Below, one piece after another: positions 1 through 7,660 of a stretch of DNA of 11,613 nt (position 1 is its first letter; every line of letters begins with the position of its first letter). The notes below the pieces were generated by a model. The model was not told the origin of the DNA, ran no database searches, and was given only the letters and a program-made list of their open reading frames with translations. The position numbers were made by a program, and so were the translations under genes. Origin of the DNA: Planctomycetes bacterium UBA2386 (GTDB taxonomy: Bacteria > Planctomycetota > UBA1135 > UBA2386). The DNA is taken from positions 9,023 through 20,635 of the forward strand of contig DDSQ01000155.1 of the NCBI GenBank assembly GCA_002343845.1. The letters run 5' to 3'.

Positions 1-107
1 CCGCGACCACCGCCGCCGCCGCCGTAGCCGCCGCGACCACCACCACCGCCGCCGTAGCCACCGCGGCCACCGCCACCACCACCACCGAAGCCACCACGGC
101 CACCGCC
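1..107 (-). repeat. Glycine-codon repeat encoding RGG(F/Y)-Gly6-7 units
   Basis: This GGN-codon tract (CCN on the plus strand) encodes the tail of the RRM protein. Three visible units read RGGF plus seven glycines, RGGY plus six, and RGGY plus six, so the period is ten to eleven codons. The repeat is in frame and mixes GGC and GGT codons, which indicates selection on the protein rather than a pure DNA microsatellite. It continues past the window edge. Confidence 0.85.
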
Positions 108-362
108 ATCCTGGCGGGGCTGGGCCTCGTTCACCTTGAGCGGGCGACCATCGAGGTCAGCGCCGTTCATCGCCTGGATCGCGCCCTGCGCGTCCTGGTC
201 GGTCGCCATCTCGACGAAGGCGAAGCCACGCGAACGGCCGGTGTCGCGGTCGAGCATGATCTTGACCTCCGTCACCTGGCGGCCGTCACCACCGAACGCT
301 GCGCGCAGCGAGTCTTCGGTGGTCTGGAAGGAAAGGTTGCCAACGTACAGTCTCGTACCCAT
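1..362 (-). CDS. RRM-domain RNA-binding protein with RGG/glycine-rich tail (3' end outside window)
   Basis: Reading the minus strand from the ATG at 362-360 gives 120 residues with no stop before the window edge. Residues 1-80 are a compact RNA recognition motif. RNP2 is LYVGNL (residues 5-10) and RNP1 is SRGFAFVEM (44-52), including the two aromatic positions that stack on RNA bases. From residue 86 the protein is almost pure glycine with repeated RGGF/RGGY units, resembling RGG boxes. Cytoplasmic single-stranded RNA binding, in the manner of the glycine-rich Rbp proteins of cyanobacteria and other bacteria, is the family expectation; a role in cold or stress RNA chaperoning is inference. 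Upstream, GGTGA about 12 bases before the ATG, within a GGGGTGA stretch, could pair with 16S rRNA. The gene is transcribed away from the iron-sulfur gene at 672. The family call is secure; the tail length is unknown because the window cuts it. Confidence 0.93.
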   Translation of the reverse strand, partial: MGTRLYVGNLSFQTTEDSLRAAFGGDGRQVTEVKIMLDRDTGRSRGFAFVEMATDQDAQGAIQAMNGADLDGRPLKVNEAQPRQDGGGRGGFGGGGGGGRGGYGGGGGGRGGYGGGGGGR

Positions 363-409
363 CGAACGATCACTTCACCCCTTGGCGGACACGGAGCAGC
401 ACAGGTCGA

Positions 410-422
410 GGGGCGAAGCCCC
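410..422 (-). promoter_or_regulatory. Small hairpin in the 5' leader of the RRM gene
   Basis: Read on the minus strand, the sequence is GGGGC-TTC-GCCCC, a perfect five-base-pair stem with a three-base loop. It lies about 48 bases before the RRM start codon, so it would be in the leader if transcription starts further upstream. Leader structure in mRNAs of RNA chaperones can serve temperature or autoregulatory control, but that role here is only a guess. Short GC hairpins arise easily by chance in DNA of this composition. Confidence 0.2.
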
Positions 423-645
423 GCACTGCCAGAAACGAACGGGAAAGCGAGTCCTACCAGGGTTCCCGGATCGATCGGCAAGCGAAGCAGACCAACCAAG
501 ACGAGCCCGACGAGGTCGCGAACGGCAGAACGATGCAGTTCCGCCCCGGCGGACGCAAGGGCTGGCCGGTTTTCCTGCCGCCGCGGGGCGGCGCCCCCCC
601 CCTTGCCTCGGGTCAGGGCACGGTAGCGCGGCGAAGGTCGGCCGC

Positions 646-651
646 TATGGT
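646..651 (+). promoter_or_regulatory. Possible -10 box (TATGGT) for iron-sulfur/NrfD gene
   Basis: TATGGT lies 20 bases before the ATG at 672 and would give a leader of about a dozen bases. I see no good -35 hexamer at 16-18 bases upstream. No Shine-Dalgarno sequence separates it from the start codon, which fits a very short leader. Confidence 0.3.
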
Positions 652-671
652 GCGCCCCGCCGCCGGCCGCC

Positions 672-2192
672 ATGCAATACGGATTCGTCCTCGACCAGCG
701 TCGCTGCATCGGTTGCCACGCCTGCACCGTGGCCTGCAAGTCGGAGAACGAGGTTCCGCTCGGCGACTTCCGGACCTGGGTCAAGTACACGGAAGTGGGC
801 AGCTTCCCGGCGGTGCGCCGGCACTTCGCGGTGCTGCGGTGCAACCAGTGCACGTCGGCGCCCTGTGTCACGATCTGTCCCGTCACGGCGCTCGAAAAGC
901 GCCCGGACGGGATCGTCGACCTCGACAAGGACATCTGCATCGGCTGCAAGGCCTGCATGCAGGCGTGCCCCTACGACGCGCTCTACCTGAACGAGGACAC
1001 CGGCGGCGCCGAGAAGTGCCACTTCTGCGCCCACCGCGTCGAGCAGGGCCTGAAGCCCGCGTGCGAAGTCGTCTGCCCCGAGACCGCGATCATCAGCGGC
1101 GACCTGCACGATCCACAGAGCCCCGCCTCGCGCCTGCTGCGCGAGGTGCCGGGTGCGACCGCTCGCCGCACCGAGCAAGGCACCGGCCCGAACGTGTTCT
1201 ACCTCGGCGCCCACCCCGCCTCGCTCGAGCCGGGCACGGCGCGCGAAGAGGACACCTACCTGTGGAGCGATCGCCGGCTGCCGAAGCCCCCGTTGCCGGC
1301 CGCCGACCAGGCCGTGTTGCAGCGGAGCGACGCCCGCGTGGCGCTCGACGTCGATCACAAGGTGCACTGGGGCTGGAAGGTCTCCGCCTACCTCGTCACC
1401 AAGGGCATCGCCGCCGGTGCCGCGTTGTGGGCGCCGTTCGTCCTGTTCATGCCGAGCAGCTCGCCGCTGGCCCGCGCCTGGTTGCCGGAGATCGCAGCGC
1501 TGCTCTTCCTCGCCGTGACGAACGTGCTGCTGGTCGCCGACCTGAAGCGCCCCAAGCAGTTCCTGTCGATCGTGCTGCGCCCGAACACACGCAGCTGGCT
1601 GGTCAAGGGCGCTTGGGTGCTGATGGCGTTCGGCGCGCTGACGTCGGCGATCGTGGTCGCCCGGCTCCTCGGCTTCGACGAACTCGCCGACGGCCTGCGG
1701 TGGACCAACCTCGTGACCGGTTCGCTGGCCGCGGCCTACACGGCGTTCCTGTTCGCGCAGTGTGAGGGGCGCGACCTCTGGCAGAACACGCGCGCGCTGC
1801 TGCCGCACCTGCTCGTGCAGGCACTGCTGCTCGGCAGCGCGTTGCTGCTGCCGTTCGTACCCGACCAGAAGCTCGCGGTCGCCGGCTTCGTGCTGGCGCT
1901 GCTGCACCACGGCTTCGGGCTCGCCGAACGGCTGCTGCCGCACGCCTCGCACAACGCCCGCATGGCCGCGGCTCTGCTGCCGACCGTGCCGGCGTGGCGC
2001 GGCAGCCGCTGGTCGGCGTTCCACCTCGGCATGGCGACGTCGACGATCGCCGCGCTGTTGGCGATGCTGCTCGTGCTCGGCGGCGCCACCCATCCGGCAC
2101 CGCTGGTCCTCTGTGCGCTGCTCGGCGCTGGCGGCCTGTTCCTCTACGAACAGGCCTACGTGCGCGCCGGCCAGCTGCCGCCGTTGTCCTGA
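672..2192 (+). CDS. Fused iron-sulfur (DmsB/NrfC/PsrB-like) and NrfD/PsrC-type membrane subunit
   Basis: This 506-residue protein joins two normally separate subunits of membrane molybdoenzymes. Residues 1-140 are a four-cluster ferredoxin with sixteen cysteines: C12, 15, 18, 22; C57, 60, 65, 69; C89, 92, 95, 99; and C116, 119, 131, 135. This is the ligand set of DmsB/NrfC/PsrB proteins. A hydrophilic linker follows to about residue 230. The second half has about eight hydrophobic helices (near 239-260, 270-290, 309-331, 345-364, 378-397, 401-420, 449-470, 476-494). It carries NrfD-family signatures: an RPxxxSWLxxGAWVL-type stretch (303-317) and YTAFL...GRDLW (356-370). The expected role is passing electrons between a catalytic subunit and membrane quinone. 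No signal peptide or Tat motif precedes the first cluster. The likely partner is the molybdopterin subunit at 9919. An esterase gene starts 11 bases downstream. The reaction direction and substrate cannot be told from sequence. Confidence 0.92.
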   Translation: MQYGFVLDQRRCIGCHACTVACKSENEVPLGDFRTWVKYTEVGSFPAVRRHFAVLRCNQCTSAPCVTICPVTALEKRPDGIVDLDKDICIGCKACMQACPYDALYLNEDTGGAEKCHFCAHRVEQGLKPACEVVCPETAIISGDLHDPQSPASRLLREVPGATARRTEQGTGPNVFYLGAHPASLEPGTAREEDTYLWSDRRLPKPPLPAADQAVLQRSDARVALDVDHKVHWGWKVSAYLVTKGIAAGAALWAPFVLFMPSSSPLARAWLPEIAALLFLAVTNVLLVADLKRPKQFLSIVLRPNTRSWLVKGAWVLMAFGALTSAIVVARLLGFDELADGLRWTNLVTGSLAAAYTAFLFAQCEGRDLWQNTRALLPHLLVQALLLGSALLLPFVPDQKLAVAGFVLALLHHGFGLAERLLPHASHNARMAAALLPTVPAWRGSRWSAFHLGMATSTIAALLAMLLVLGGATHPAPLVLCALLGAGGLFLYEQAYVRAGQLPPLS

Positions 2193-2194
2193 GG
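2191..2194 (+). promoter_or_regulatory. Ribosome binding site GAGG for esterase gene
   Basis: GAGG overlaps the TGA stop of the upstream iron-sulfur/NrfD gene and lies nine bases before the ATG at 2204. It supports that start over upstream in-frame codons lying inside the previous gene, and suggests translational coupling. Confidence 0.55.
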
Positions 2195-2203
2195 TCCCCA
2201 CCG

Positions 2204-3199
2204 ATGCGCCGACTCCCCCTGCTCGTTTCGTTCTCGATCGCCGCCGCGGCCGCACTGCCAGCACAGGACCGCCCGGCGGCCGCGCCGCTGCAGCACTTCT
2301 CCGTCGAGGACGGCGTGGTGCCGAGCAAGTCGGTGCGCGACGGCGAGGCGCGCTACACGATCTGGCTGCCCAAGGGCCACGGCGACGAGGCGAACAAGGA
2401 CAAGACCTGGCCGTGGGTGCTGTGGCTGTCGGGCTTCGGCGGCAGCAACGAGTTCCAGAACGGCGGCGGCCCGGCGGTGCTCGACCGGCTGCGCGAGGAG
2501 AAGGCGATCCCGGAGCTCGCGTTCGTCGTCTACCGCGCGCCCGGACGCCGCGGCCGTTCCGTCTACATGAACGGCGAGGCGGCGTGCGACACCGAGGACC
2601 TGCTGGTCGGCGACCTGCCGAAGTTCCTGCAGGAGAAGTACCGCCTCGCGAGCGACCGCAAGGGCCGCGCCGTGATCGGGCTCAGCGCCGGCGGCTTTGG
2701 CGCCCTGAAGATCGCGCTGCGCCATCCGGAGTTCTTCGCGGCAGTCGCCGCGCACTCCGCCGCGATCCTGCCCGCGGATCCGAACGAGGTCGGCGGCATG
2801 AACGAACAGGTCGTGCAGCGCTTCGTGCGCGGCGGCCTCGCCGAGCAACTCGGCGATCCGATCGACCCGGCGAAGTGGGCGCAGCACATGCCGCTCGCGC
2901 TCGTCGCGGCGAAGAAGCCCGAGGAGCTCGAGGGCCTGCAGATCTACTTCGACGCCGGCACCGACGACGACTACGGCTTCTGCCCGCCGAACGAGCAGCT
3001 CAGCAAGGTGATGACCACGCACGGGCACAAGCACCTGTTCCGCCGGGTCGAAGGCGGCGGGCATGCGTTCGGCAGTCCGGCGATGAAGGACAACGTCGCG
3101 CACTCGCTGCGCTTCGTCGCGGCGGTGTTCGCCGGCAAGGACGCGGTCGCCGAGCTGACGCCGAAGCCGGCGGCGAAGCCCGCCGAGTCGGGCAAGTAG
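2204..3199 (+). CDS. Secreted esterase-type alpha/beta hydrolase
   Basis: This 331-residue protein starts with a signal peptide (residues 1 to about 21, ending ALPAQ). The start at 2204 is chosen because it follows a GAGG site and gives a clean signal sequence; the frame stays open upstream only as overlap with the previous gene. The body resembles the Esterase D/feruloyl-esterase type of alpha/beta hydrolase. YTIWLP (51-56) is an early strand, WLSGFGGS (74-81) fits the oxyanion loop, and GLSAGGFGA (159-167) places the nucleophile at Ser161. An acidic patch near D254-D256 is followed by EGGGHAFG (283-290) with His287, completing a plausible triad. The last 15 residues are Pro/Ala/Lys-rich. 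It probably hydrolyses an ester outside the cytoplasm; the substrate is unknown. It appears cotranscribed with the iron-sulfur/NrfD gene, though no functional link is evident. A hydrolase of other acyl compounds is the main alternative. Confidence 0.85.
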   Translation: MRRLPLLVSFSIAAAAALPAQDRPAAAPLQHFSVEDGVVPSKSVRDGEARYTIWLPKGHGDEANKDKTWPWVLWLSGFGGSNEFQNGGGPAVLDRLREEKAIPELAFVVYRAPGRRGRSVYMNGEAACDTEDLLVGDLPKFLQEKYRLASDRKGRAVIGLSAGGFGALKIALRHPEFFAAVAAHSAAILPADPNEVGGMNEQVVQRFVRGGLAEQLGDPIDPAKWAQHMPLALVAAKKPEELEGLQIYFDAGTDDDYGFCPPNEQLSKVMTTHGHKHLFRRVEGGGHAFGSPAMKDNVAHSLRFVAAVFAGKDAVAELTPKPAAKPAESGK

Positions 3200-3266
3200 C
3201 ACGCGCCGAGCGCCCAGGCGCCCGGGGGTGGCCGACCTTCGCCTCGGCGGCGATGATCCGCGCCTC

Positions 3267-5489
3267 ATGCCACCGCGACTGCCCTGGCTGCGCAGCATCC
3301 TGCTCCTGCTCCCCTGCGTCACGGCAACGGCGCAAGTCGCCTGGCACGAGCACCCGCTGCTGTCGCCCGGCCCCGCGCCACGCACCGAATGGCAGCTTGC
3401 GTTCCACGAGCAGATGGGCCGCACGATCCTGTTCGGTGGACCGACCGGGACCGGTGGCTGGCACACCGATACGTGGGCATGGGACGGTGTCGCCTGGCAG
3501 CAGCAGTTCCCGGCGCAATCCCCTCCCGCCACCCGCTTCCAGCTTCTCTACGACGTGGCGCGTGCGGTCGTGCTCGCGATCGGCGACCCGGATCCATCGC
3601 AGCTCTGGGAGTACGACGGCACGAACTGGACGCAGCGCCAACCGACCACGTCGCCGCCCCCGCGTCTGAGCTTCCGGGTCGCCTACGATCGTGCACGTTC
3701 GCGCGCCGTGCTGTTCGGCGGGGTGACGCTCACGCCGTGGGCCCAGCTGAATGACACCTGGGAGTGGAACGGCACGACGTGGACGAACGTCGCGTCGCCG
3801 ACCGCACCCTCGGGCCGCTTCTCGCCCGCGATGGCGTTCGATCCGGTCCGGCAGCGCGTGCTGCTGCTGGGCGGCTTGGTCAACACCGGGGTGTTCCTCA
3901 CGCAGATCTTGGATCAATGGGAGTGGGATGGCGTGCAGTGGACCGCGATGCCCACGCCGGCGCTGCCGCCGACGCACGCGCTGACCGCGACCACGCACCT
4001 GCAGCGAAACCGCGTGCTGGTCTGGAACGCCGCCACCGGGGCGAACGCCTCGGCGACGCACTGGGAGTGGGACGGCACCACGTGGACCGCCGTCGTCTCG
4101 CCGCAGTATCCGCCGCCGAACGTCTTCGCCTCGCCGCTCGCCTACGACAGCGGCCGCAACCGCATCGTGCTCTGGCACGGCGGCACGGTGCGGCAGACAT
4201 GGGAATGGGACGGCACCACCTGGACCAACCTCGGGCCGCCGCCGGTGCCGAAGCCCGTGCCGCGATTCGGTCACGGCTTGGCGTTCTTCACGCCGAGCCA
4301 GCGCGTCGTGATGTTCGGCGGCAGCAACGGCGCGCTCTACACCGACACCTGGCAGTGGGACGGAGCGAGTTGGTCGCAGCTCGCGCCGGCGACGTCACCG
4401 CCGGGTCGCTTCACCACCCGCATGGTCGAACACACCTCGCGCGGCGAGATCGTGCTGTTCGGCGGGCAGGGTCCCGGCGGCGGCACCCTCGGCGACACGT
4501 GGGTCTTCAACGGCACGACCTGGCTCCAACGCACGCCGGCGAGTCCGCCGCCGGCCCGCTACGGCCACGGGCTCGCCTACGACCGCGGTCGTGACCGGGT
4601 CGTCTTGTTCGGTGGCTGGACCGGCGGCAACTCGAACTCCACCTACGAGTGGGATGGAACGGCCTGGCTGCAGCGCTTCCCCACGACCAGCCCGTCGGCG
4701 CGCCAGTACCCGGCGATGGCCTACGACGAGGCGCGCCAGCGCGTGGTGTTGTTCGGCGGGTTGAACCTCGGCGACACCTGGGAGTACGACGGCACGACCT
4801 GGGTGCAGCGTTTCCCCGCCACCAGCCCGCCTGCGGGCTGGCCGATGATGAGCTACGACCGCGCCCGCGCCCGCATCGTCCTGTTCGGCAACACGACGTC
4901 GGCATGGGAGTGGGACGGCGTGAACTGGACCGCACGCCCGACCTCCCTCACCCCGGTGCCGCGCCAGGACGGCGGACTCGCCTACGACGCCGGGCGCGAT
5001 CGCCTGGTGCTGTTCAGCGGCATCAACGCCGGCACCAAGGACGACACGTGGGAGTACGGGCCGACCTCGCCGGCGACCTGGGTCGGATTCGGCGCGGGCT
5101 GTCCAGGCACTGCCGGCACGCCGACGATGGCCCCGGCGCCGTTCGCGCTCGCATGGCTCGGCGACACGTTCGTGCTGCGCGTCACCGCCGTTCCGCCGGG
5201 CGAGTCCGCGTTCGTGTTCTTCGGCTCGACGACGCAATGGGGCGCGGTTCCGCTGCCCGCACCGCTGGGTCCCTACGGCATGCCGGGCTGCACGCTGCTC
5301 GTCGCCGGCGAGAACCTGCGTTCGGCGGCCGGGCTCGGCGGGATCGCCGACGTCGTGCTGCCGATCCCGCCGGCAGTGGCGTTGCTCGGCACCTCCGTGG
5401 CGGCCCAGCCCCTCGTCAGCGACCCGGGCGCGAACGCCACCGGATTCGTCGTCGGCAACGCGGGCACCGTGACCGTCGGCAGCCGTTGA
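3267..5489 (+). CDS. Secreted twelve-repeat kelch-like protein with GAGCPG C-terminal domain
   Basis: This is a 740-residue secreted protein. A GTG start at 3228 is possible, but the ATG at 3267 gives a clean signal peptide (positive start, LLLLP core, end near residue 23, TATAQ) and is preferred. Residues 44 to about 600 hold about twelve kelch-like repeats of 42-52 residues. The consensus is YDxxRxRVVLFGG, then DTWEWDGTTW, then a proline-rich turn. The glycine pair and spaced tryptophans are the hallmarks of kelch beta-propeller blades. Residues about 605-740 form a separate domain starting GFGAGCPG, with one cysteine there (612) and another in MPGCTLL (675), likely a disulfide. I recall this tail on many secreted planctomycete proteins. 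No catalytic residues are evident; surface binding or display is the likeliest role. It follows the esterase after 67 bases and may be in the same transcript. It converges on the S9 peptidase gene with 19 bases between stops. Confidence 0.87.
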   Translation: MPPRLPWLRSILLLLPCVTATAQVAWHEHPLLSPGPAPRTEWQLAFHEQMGRTILFGGPTGTGGWHTDTWAWDGVAWQQQFPAQSPPATRFQLLYDVARAVVLAIGDPDPSQLWEYDGTNWTQRQPTTSPPPRLSFRVAYDRARSRAVLFGGVTLTPWAQLNDTWEWNGTTWTNVASPTAPSGRFSPAMAFDPVRQRVLLLGGLVNTGVFLTQILDQWEWDGVQWTAMPTPALPPTHALTATTHLQRNRVLVWNAATGANASATHWEWDGTTWTAVVSPQYPPPNVFASPLAYDSGRNRIVLWHGGTVRQTWEWDGTTWTNLGPPPVPKPVPRFGHGLAFFTPSQRVVMFGGSNGALYTDTWQWDGASWSQLAPATSPPGRFTTRMVEHTSRGEIVLFGGQGPGGGTLGDTWVFNGTTWLQRTPASPPPARYGHGLAYDRGRDRVVLFGGWTGGNSNSTYEWDGTAWLQRFPTTSPSARQYPAMAYDEARQRVVLFGGLNLGDTWEYDGTTWVQRFPATSPPAGWPMMSYDRARARIVLFGNTTSAWEWDGVNWTARPTSLTPVPRQDGGLAYDAGRDRLVLFSGINAGTKDDTWEYGPTSPATWVGFGAGCPGTAGTPTMAPAPFALAWLGDTFVLRVTAVPPGESAFVFFGSTTQWGAVPLPAPLGPYGMPGCTLLVAGENLRSAAGLGGIADVVLPIPPAVALLGTSVAAQPLVSDPGANATGFVVGNAGTVTVGSR
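3396..5060 (+). repeat. About twelve tandem kelch-like repeats within the secreted protein
   Basis: Repeats begin at LAFHEQ (first blade) and end at DTWEYG (last). Each unit carries an aspartate/arginine turn (YDxxRxR), a hydrophobic strand ending in FGG or a variant, and a WxxDGxxW segment. Blades 2, 5, 6 and 11 have degenerate glycine pairs (AIGD, VWNA, WHGG, FGNT), so the array is old and diverged rather than a recent DNA duplication. Confidence 0.8.
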
Positions 5490-5508
5490 GAAGCGCTCGG
5501 GCTCGGAC

Positions 5509-7590
5509 TCACTTCGCGTAGTCGAGATCGAACGACGGCATCGCCTTCTTACGCCGTTCGCCGTCCCCCTGCAGGTACCAGTCGAACCACTGCAGCGTGC
5601 GCAGGGTGTAGTCGAGGCGGTAGACGTTGGTGCGGTTGCCGTGGCCCTCGCCCGGATACTGCACGTAGCGCACCGGCGTGTCGGTCGCGAACTTCACGGC
5701 CCGATACAGCAGGAACGGCTGGCTGTGGTGCACGCGTGGATCCGCGGTGCCGCCGAGCAGCAGCAGCGGCGTGCGGCAGTCGGCGGCCCACGTCAGCGGA
5801 CTGCGGTCCGCCATCAGGCCCGGCTGCTGCCACGGCCACTGTTCCTGGTAGTGGACGTAGAAGAACTCCCACGGGATGTCGCTCGTCAGCCACTTGGTGC
5901 GGATGTCGACGAACGGCACGAAGCTGACCGCGGCCGCGAAATGCGCGCTGTGCTTCGTCGCCGCCCACGCCGCGGTGTAGCCGCCGTAGCTGCCGCCGCC
6001 GATGCCGACACGTTCCTTGTCGATCAGTCCCTGCGCGGCGAAGTGCGCGATCGCGTCGAGGTGGTCGAGGAACTCCTTGCCCATCGGGTCGCCGTGGTCG
6101 TGCTTGCAGAACGCGGTGCCGTAGCCGGTCGAACTGCGGTAGTTCGGGTACCACGACACGTAGCCGCGCGCGGCGAGCAGTTGGCCCCAGTCGGCGTAGT
6201 TGGTGATCCAGCCGTCGCTGAAGTGCGCCTCGGGGCCGCCGTGCGCGACGATCACGAACGGGTACTTCGTGCCGGGCGTGTAGCCGACCGGCTTGATCAG
6301 GATGCCCTCGATCTCGAGGCCGTCGCGCGCGCGCACGACTTCGATCGTCTGCTCGCCCAGCGCCACGTCGGCGACTTCCGGGTTGCTGATCGTCAGGCGG
6401 CCAGCCCCTTCGAGGAACAGTTCCGGCGGGTGCGTCGCCGTGCCGACGACCTTCACGAGATGTCGCGACGACACCGCGAACGCCGTGACGTGGCCGGTCC
6501 GGTCACCACTTCGCCTCGCGTCGCCGCCAAACGACCGGGGCCCGAACTCACCGGCCGTGCGCACCGCGCTGGTGACGCCGACGTGCTCGATGCAGTGCGG
6601 GCTGTCGCCGACCCACTGCAGATCGACGATCATGTGCGTGGGCATGCCCGCACCGCTGGTGCGCGAACGGGGCCACGGCCGGCTCTGCCCCGTCGCGACG
6701 TCGACGAACGCGAGCATGCCGGCGTGCGGGTCGTTGCGATCGGCCGCGGTGACGTAGGCGAGCTTGCTGCCGTCGGGCGACCAGGCGAACGCACCGAGCT
6801 TGCCCGGGTTGTCGACCAGCTTCGTCAGCCCGCCCTGCCTCGTCAGCGCGCCGGCGTCGACGTCCAGCACGTGCAGCCGCTGGAACATGTAGCTGTCGTC
6901 GACGAGGTTGCGCGGCGCGCACGCGCACGCGATGCGCTTGCCGTCGGGCGCCCATTCGTGCTCGAACACCGTGGTGCCCCGCGTGAGTTGGGTCGGGACG
7001 AGGTCTTCGATCGCGAGCCACAGCGACAGATGCCGCCAGTCCTCGTCGACGATCACGGGCCGGATGCCGCTCGCCTGCGCCGCCGCGCGCGTCTCTGGCA
7101 GCGGGTCGAGCGAAGTGAACGAGATCGCCAGGCCGTCGGGCCGCCAGCGGTACGAGCTGATCGACGACGCCATCCCCCACCGCCGCGCCTCGCCGCCGTC
7201 GATCGACTGCACGAACAGTTGCATGCCGCCGTCGACCGCACGCAGGAACGACACCTCGCGGTGCTTCGGCCGCACCTGCATCGCAGGCGCGCTGTCCTTG
7301 CCGGCAACCAGCCAACGCACCGCCGGCACTTCGCGTCCGTTCTGCTTGCTCAGTTCGTCGATCACGCCGAGGTGCTGGTAGGCGCCGCCCGGGCCGTCGG
7401 CGAGCGGCCGCGGCACCACCAGGGTGAAGGCGACGAAGTCGTCGCCGAGGCGCGGGTTGGTGACGGTGCGCACGGCCAGCGCCTGCGCCACCGTCAGGCC
7501 GTTCTGCGCCCTGGCCTCTTGCTGGGCTGGCAGGACTGCGGCCAGCACGCACGACAACGGACCGAGAACCACGCCGGCGAGGGTGTGCAT
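5509..7590 (-). CDS. Secreted S9 family (prolyl oligopeptidase/acylaminoacyl-peptidase type) serine peptidase
   Basis: This is a 693-residue peptidase of the S9 clan. The frame is open to 7689, but the ATG at 7590 gives a signal peptide (residues 1 to about 23, ending VLPAQQ), and the longer version would overlap the divergent small gene region. The N-terminal half contains beta-propeller PD40 motifs: YRWRPDG (147-153), HEWAPDG (211-217) and FAWSPDG (268-274). The C-terminal half is the catalytic alpha/beta-hydrolase: HGGP oxyanion loop (450-453), GGGSYGGY with nucleophile Ser534, Asp617 in GGTADPRV, and His650 in GEGHGN. This is a complete Ser-Asp-His triad. Family members release dipeptides or acylated residues from short peptides because the propeller screens substrates by size. 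It probably acts in the periplasm on imported or surface-released peptides. Its 3' end converges on the kelch gene. The exact S9 subfamily is not certain. Confidence 0.93.
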   Translation of the reverse strand: MHTLAGVVLGPLSCVLAAVLPAQQEARAQNGLTVAQALAVRTVTNPRLGDDFVAFTLVVPRPLADGPGGAYQHLGVIDELSKQNGREVPAVRWLVAGKDSAPAMQVRPKHREVSFLRAVDGGMQLFVQSIDGGEARRWGMASSISSYRWRPDGLAISFTSLDPLPETRAAAQASGIRPVIVDEDWRHLSLWLAIEDLVPTQLTRGTTVFEHEWAPDGKRIACACAPRNLVDDSYMFQRLHVLDVDAGALTRQGGLTKLVDNPGKLGAFAWSPDGSKLAYVTAADRNDPHAGMLAFVDVATGQSRPWPRSRTSGAGMPTHMIVDLQWVGDSPHCIEHVGVTSAVRTAGEFGPRSFGGDARRSGDRTGHVTAFAVSSRHLVKVVGTATHPPELFLEGAGRLTISNPEVADVALGEQTIEVVRARDGLEIEGILIKPVGYTPGTKYPFVIVAHGGPEAHFSDGWITNYADWGQLLAARGYVSWYPNYRSSTGYGTAFCKHDHGDPMGKEFLDHLDAIAHFAAQGLIDKERVGIGGGSYGGYTAAWAATKHSAHFAAAVSFVPFVDIRTKWLTSDIPWEFFYVHYQEQWPWQQPGLMADRSPLTWAADCRTPLLLLGGTADPRVHHSQPFLLYRAVKFATDTPVRYVQYPGEGHGNRTNVYRLDYTLRTLQWFDWYLQGDGERRKKAMPSFDLDYAK

Positions 7591-7598
7591 GGGTCGGG

Positions 7599-7604
7599 AC
7601 CATA
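7599..7604 (-). promoter_or_regulatory. Possible -10 box (TATGGT) for S9 peptidase gene
   Basis: Read on the minus strand, TATGGT sits eight bases before the ATG at 7590. That spacing would start transcription at or beside the start codon. No clear -35 element or Shine-Dalgarno sequence is visible. It supports the ATG at 7590 over the longer reading frame. Confidence 0.35.
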
Positions 7605-7660
7605 CCCCGCTGGCAACGGCGACTCGCGGGTCCGCAGCCACCGGAGGACGGCCCCAGTGC

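Larger units (their letters stand above)
363..671. other. Divergent intergenic region between RRM gene and iron-sulfur/NrfD gene
   Basis: This 309-base spacer must hold promoters for both divergent genes. I see no credible gene in it: the frames that cross it give arginine/proline-rich or low-complexity peptides with no recognisable motif. It contains a small perfect hairpin in the RRM leader (410-422), a GC-rich inverted repeat (577-592, six-base arms, four-base loop) followed by nine consecutive C (594-602), and a TATGGT box (646-651) near the plus-strand start. No T-tract follows the inverted repeat, so it does not look like a terminator. Confidence 0.6.

Noticed and set aside
1..107. CCN-rich repeat considered as a non-coding microsatellite or CRISPR-like array
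   Set aside because: It is in frame with the RRM protein, encodes regular RGG(F/Y)-glycine units and uses mixed glycine codons; there are no spacers.
577..602. GC-rich inverted repeat followed by nine C, considered as a terminator or phase-variable tract
   Set aside because: There is no T-run on either strand, and the C-run is outside any credible coding frame. It is too far from the -10 box for obvious spacing control.
645..2264. Long minus-strand open frame opposite the iron-sulfur/NrfD gene
   Set aside because: It gives low-complexity Arg/Gln/Glu/Val-rich sequence with no domain, antisense to a gene with sixteen ordered cluster cysteines.
3205..3226. Short GC palindrome between esterase and kelch genes considered as a terminator
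   Set aside because: The stem is only four to five base pairs with a tiny loop and no T-tract follows; it is unremarkable in DNA of this composition.
3228..3266. GTG start upstream of the kelch gene
   Set aside because: It would add thirteen polar residues in front of a good signal peptide, and there is no well-placed ribosome site for it; ATG at 3267 is preferred.
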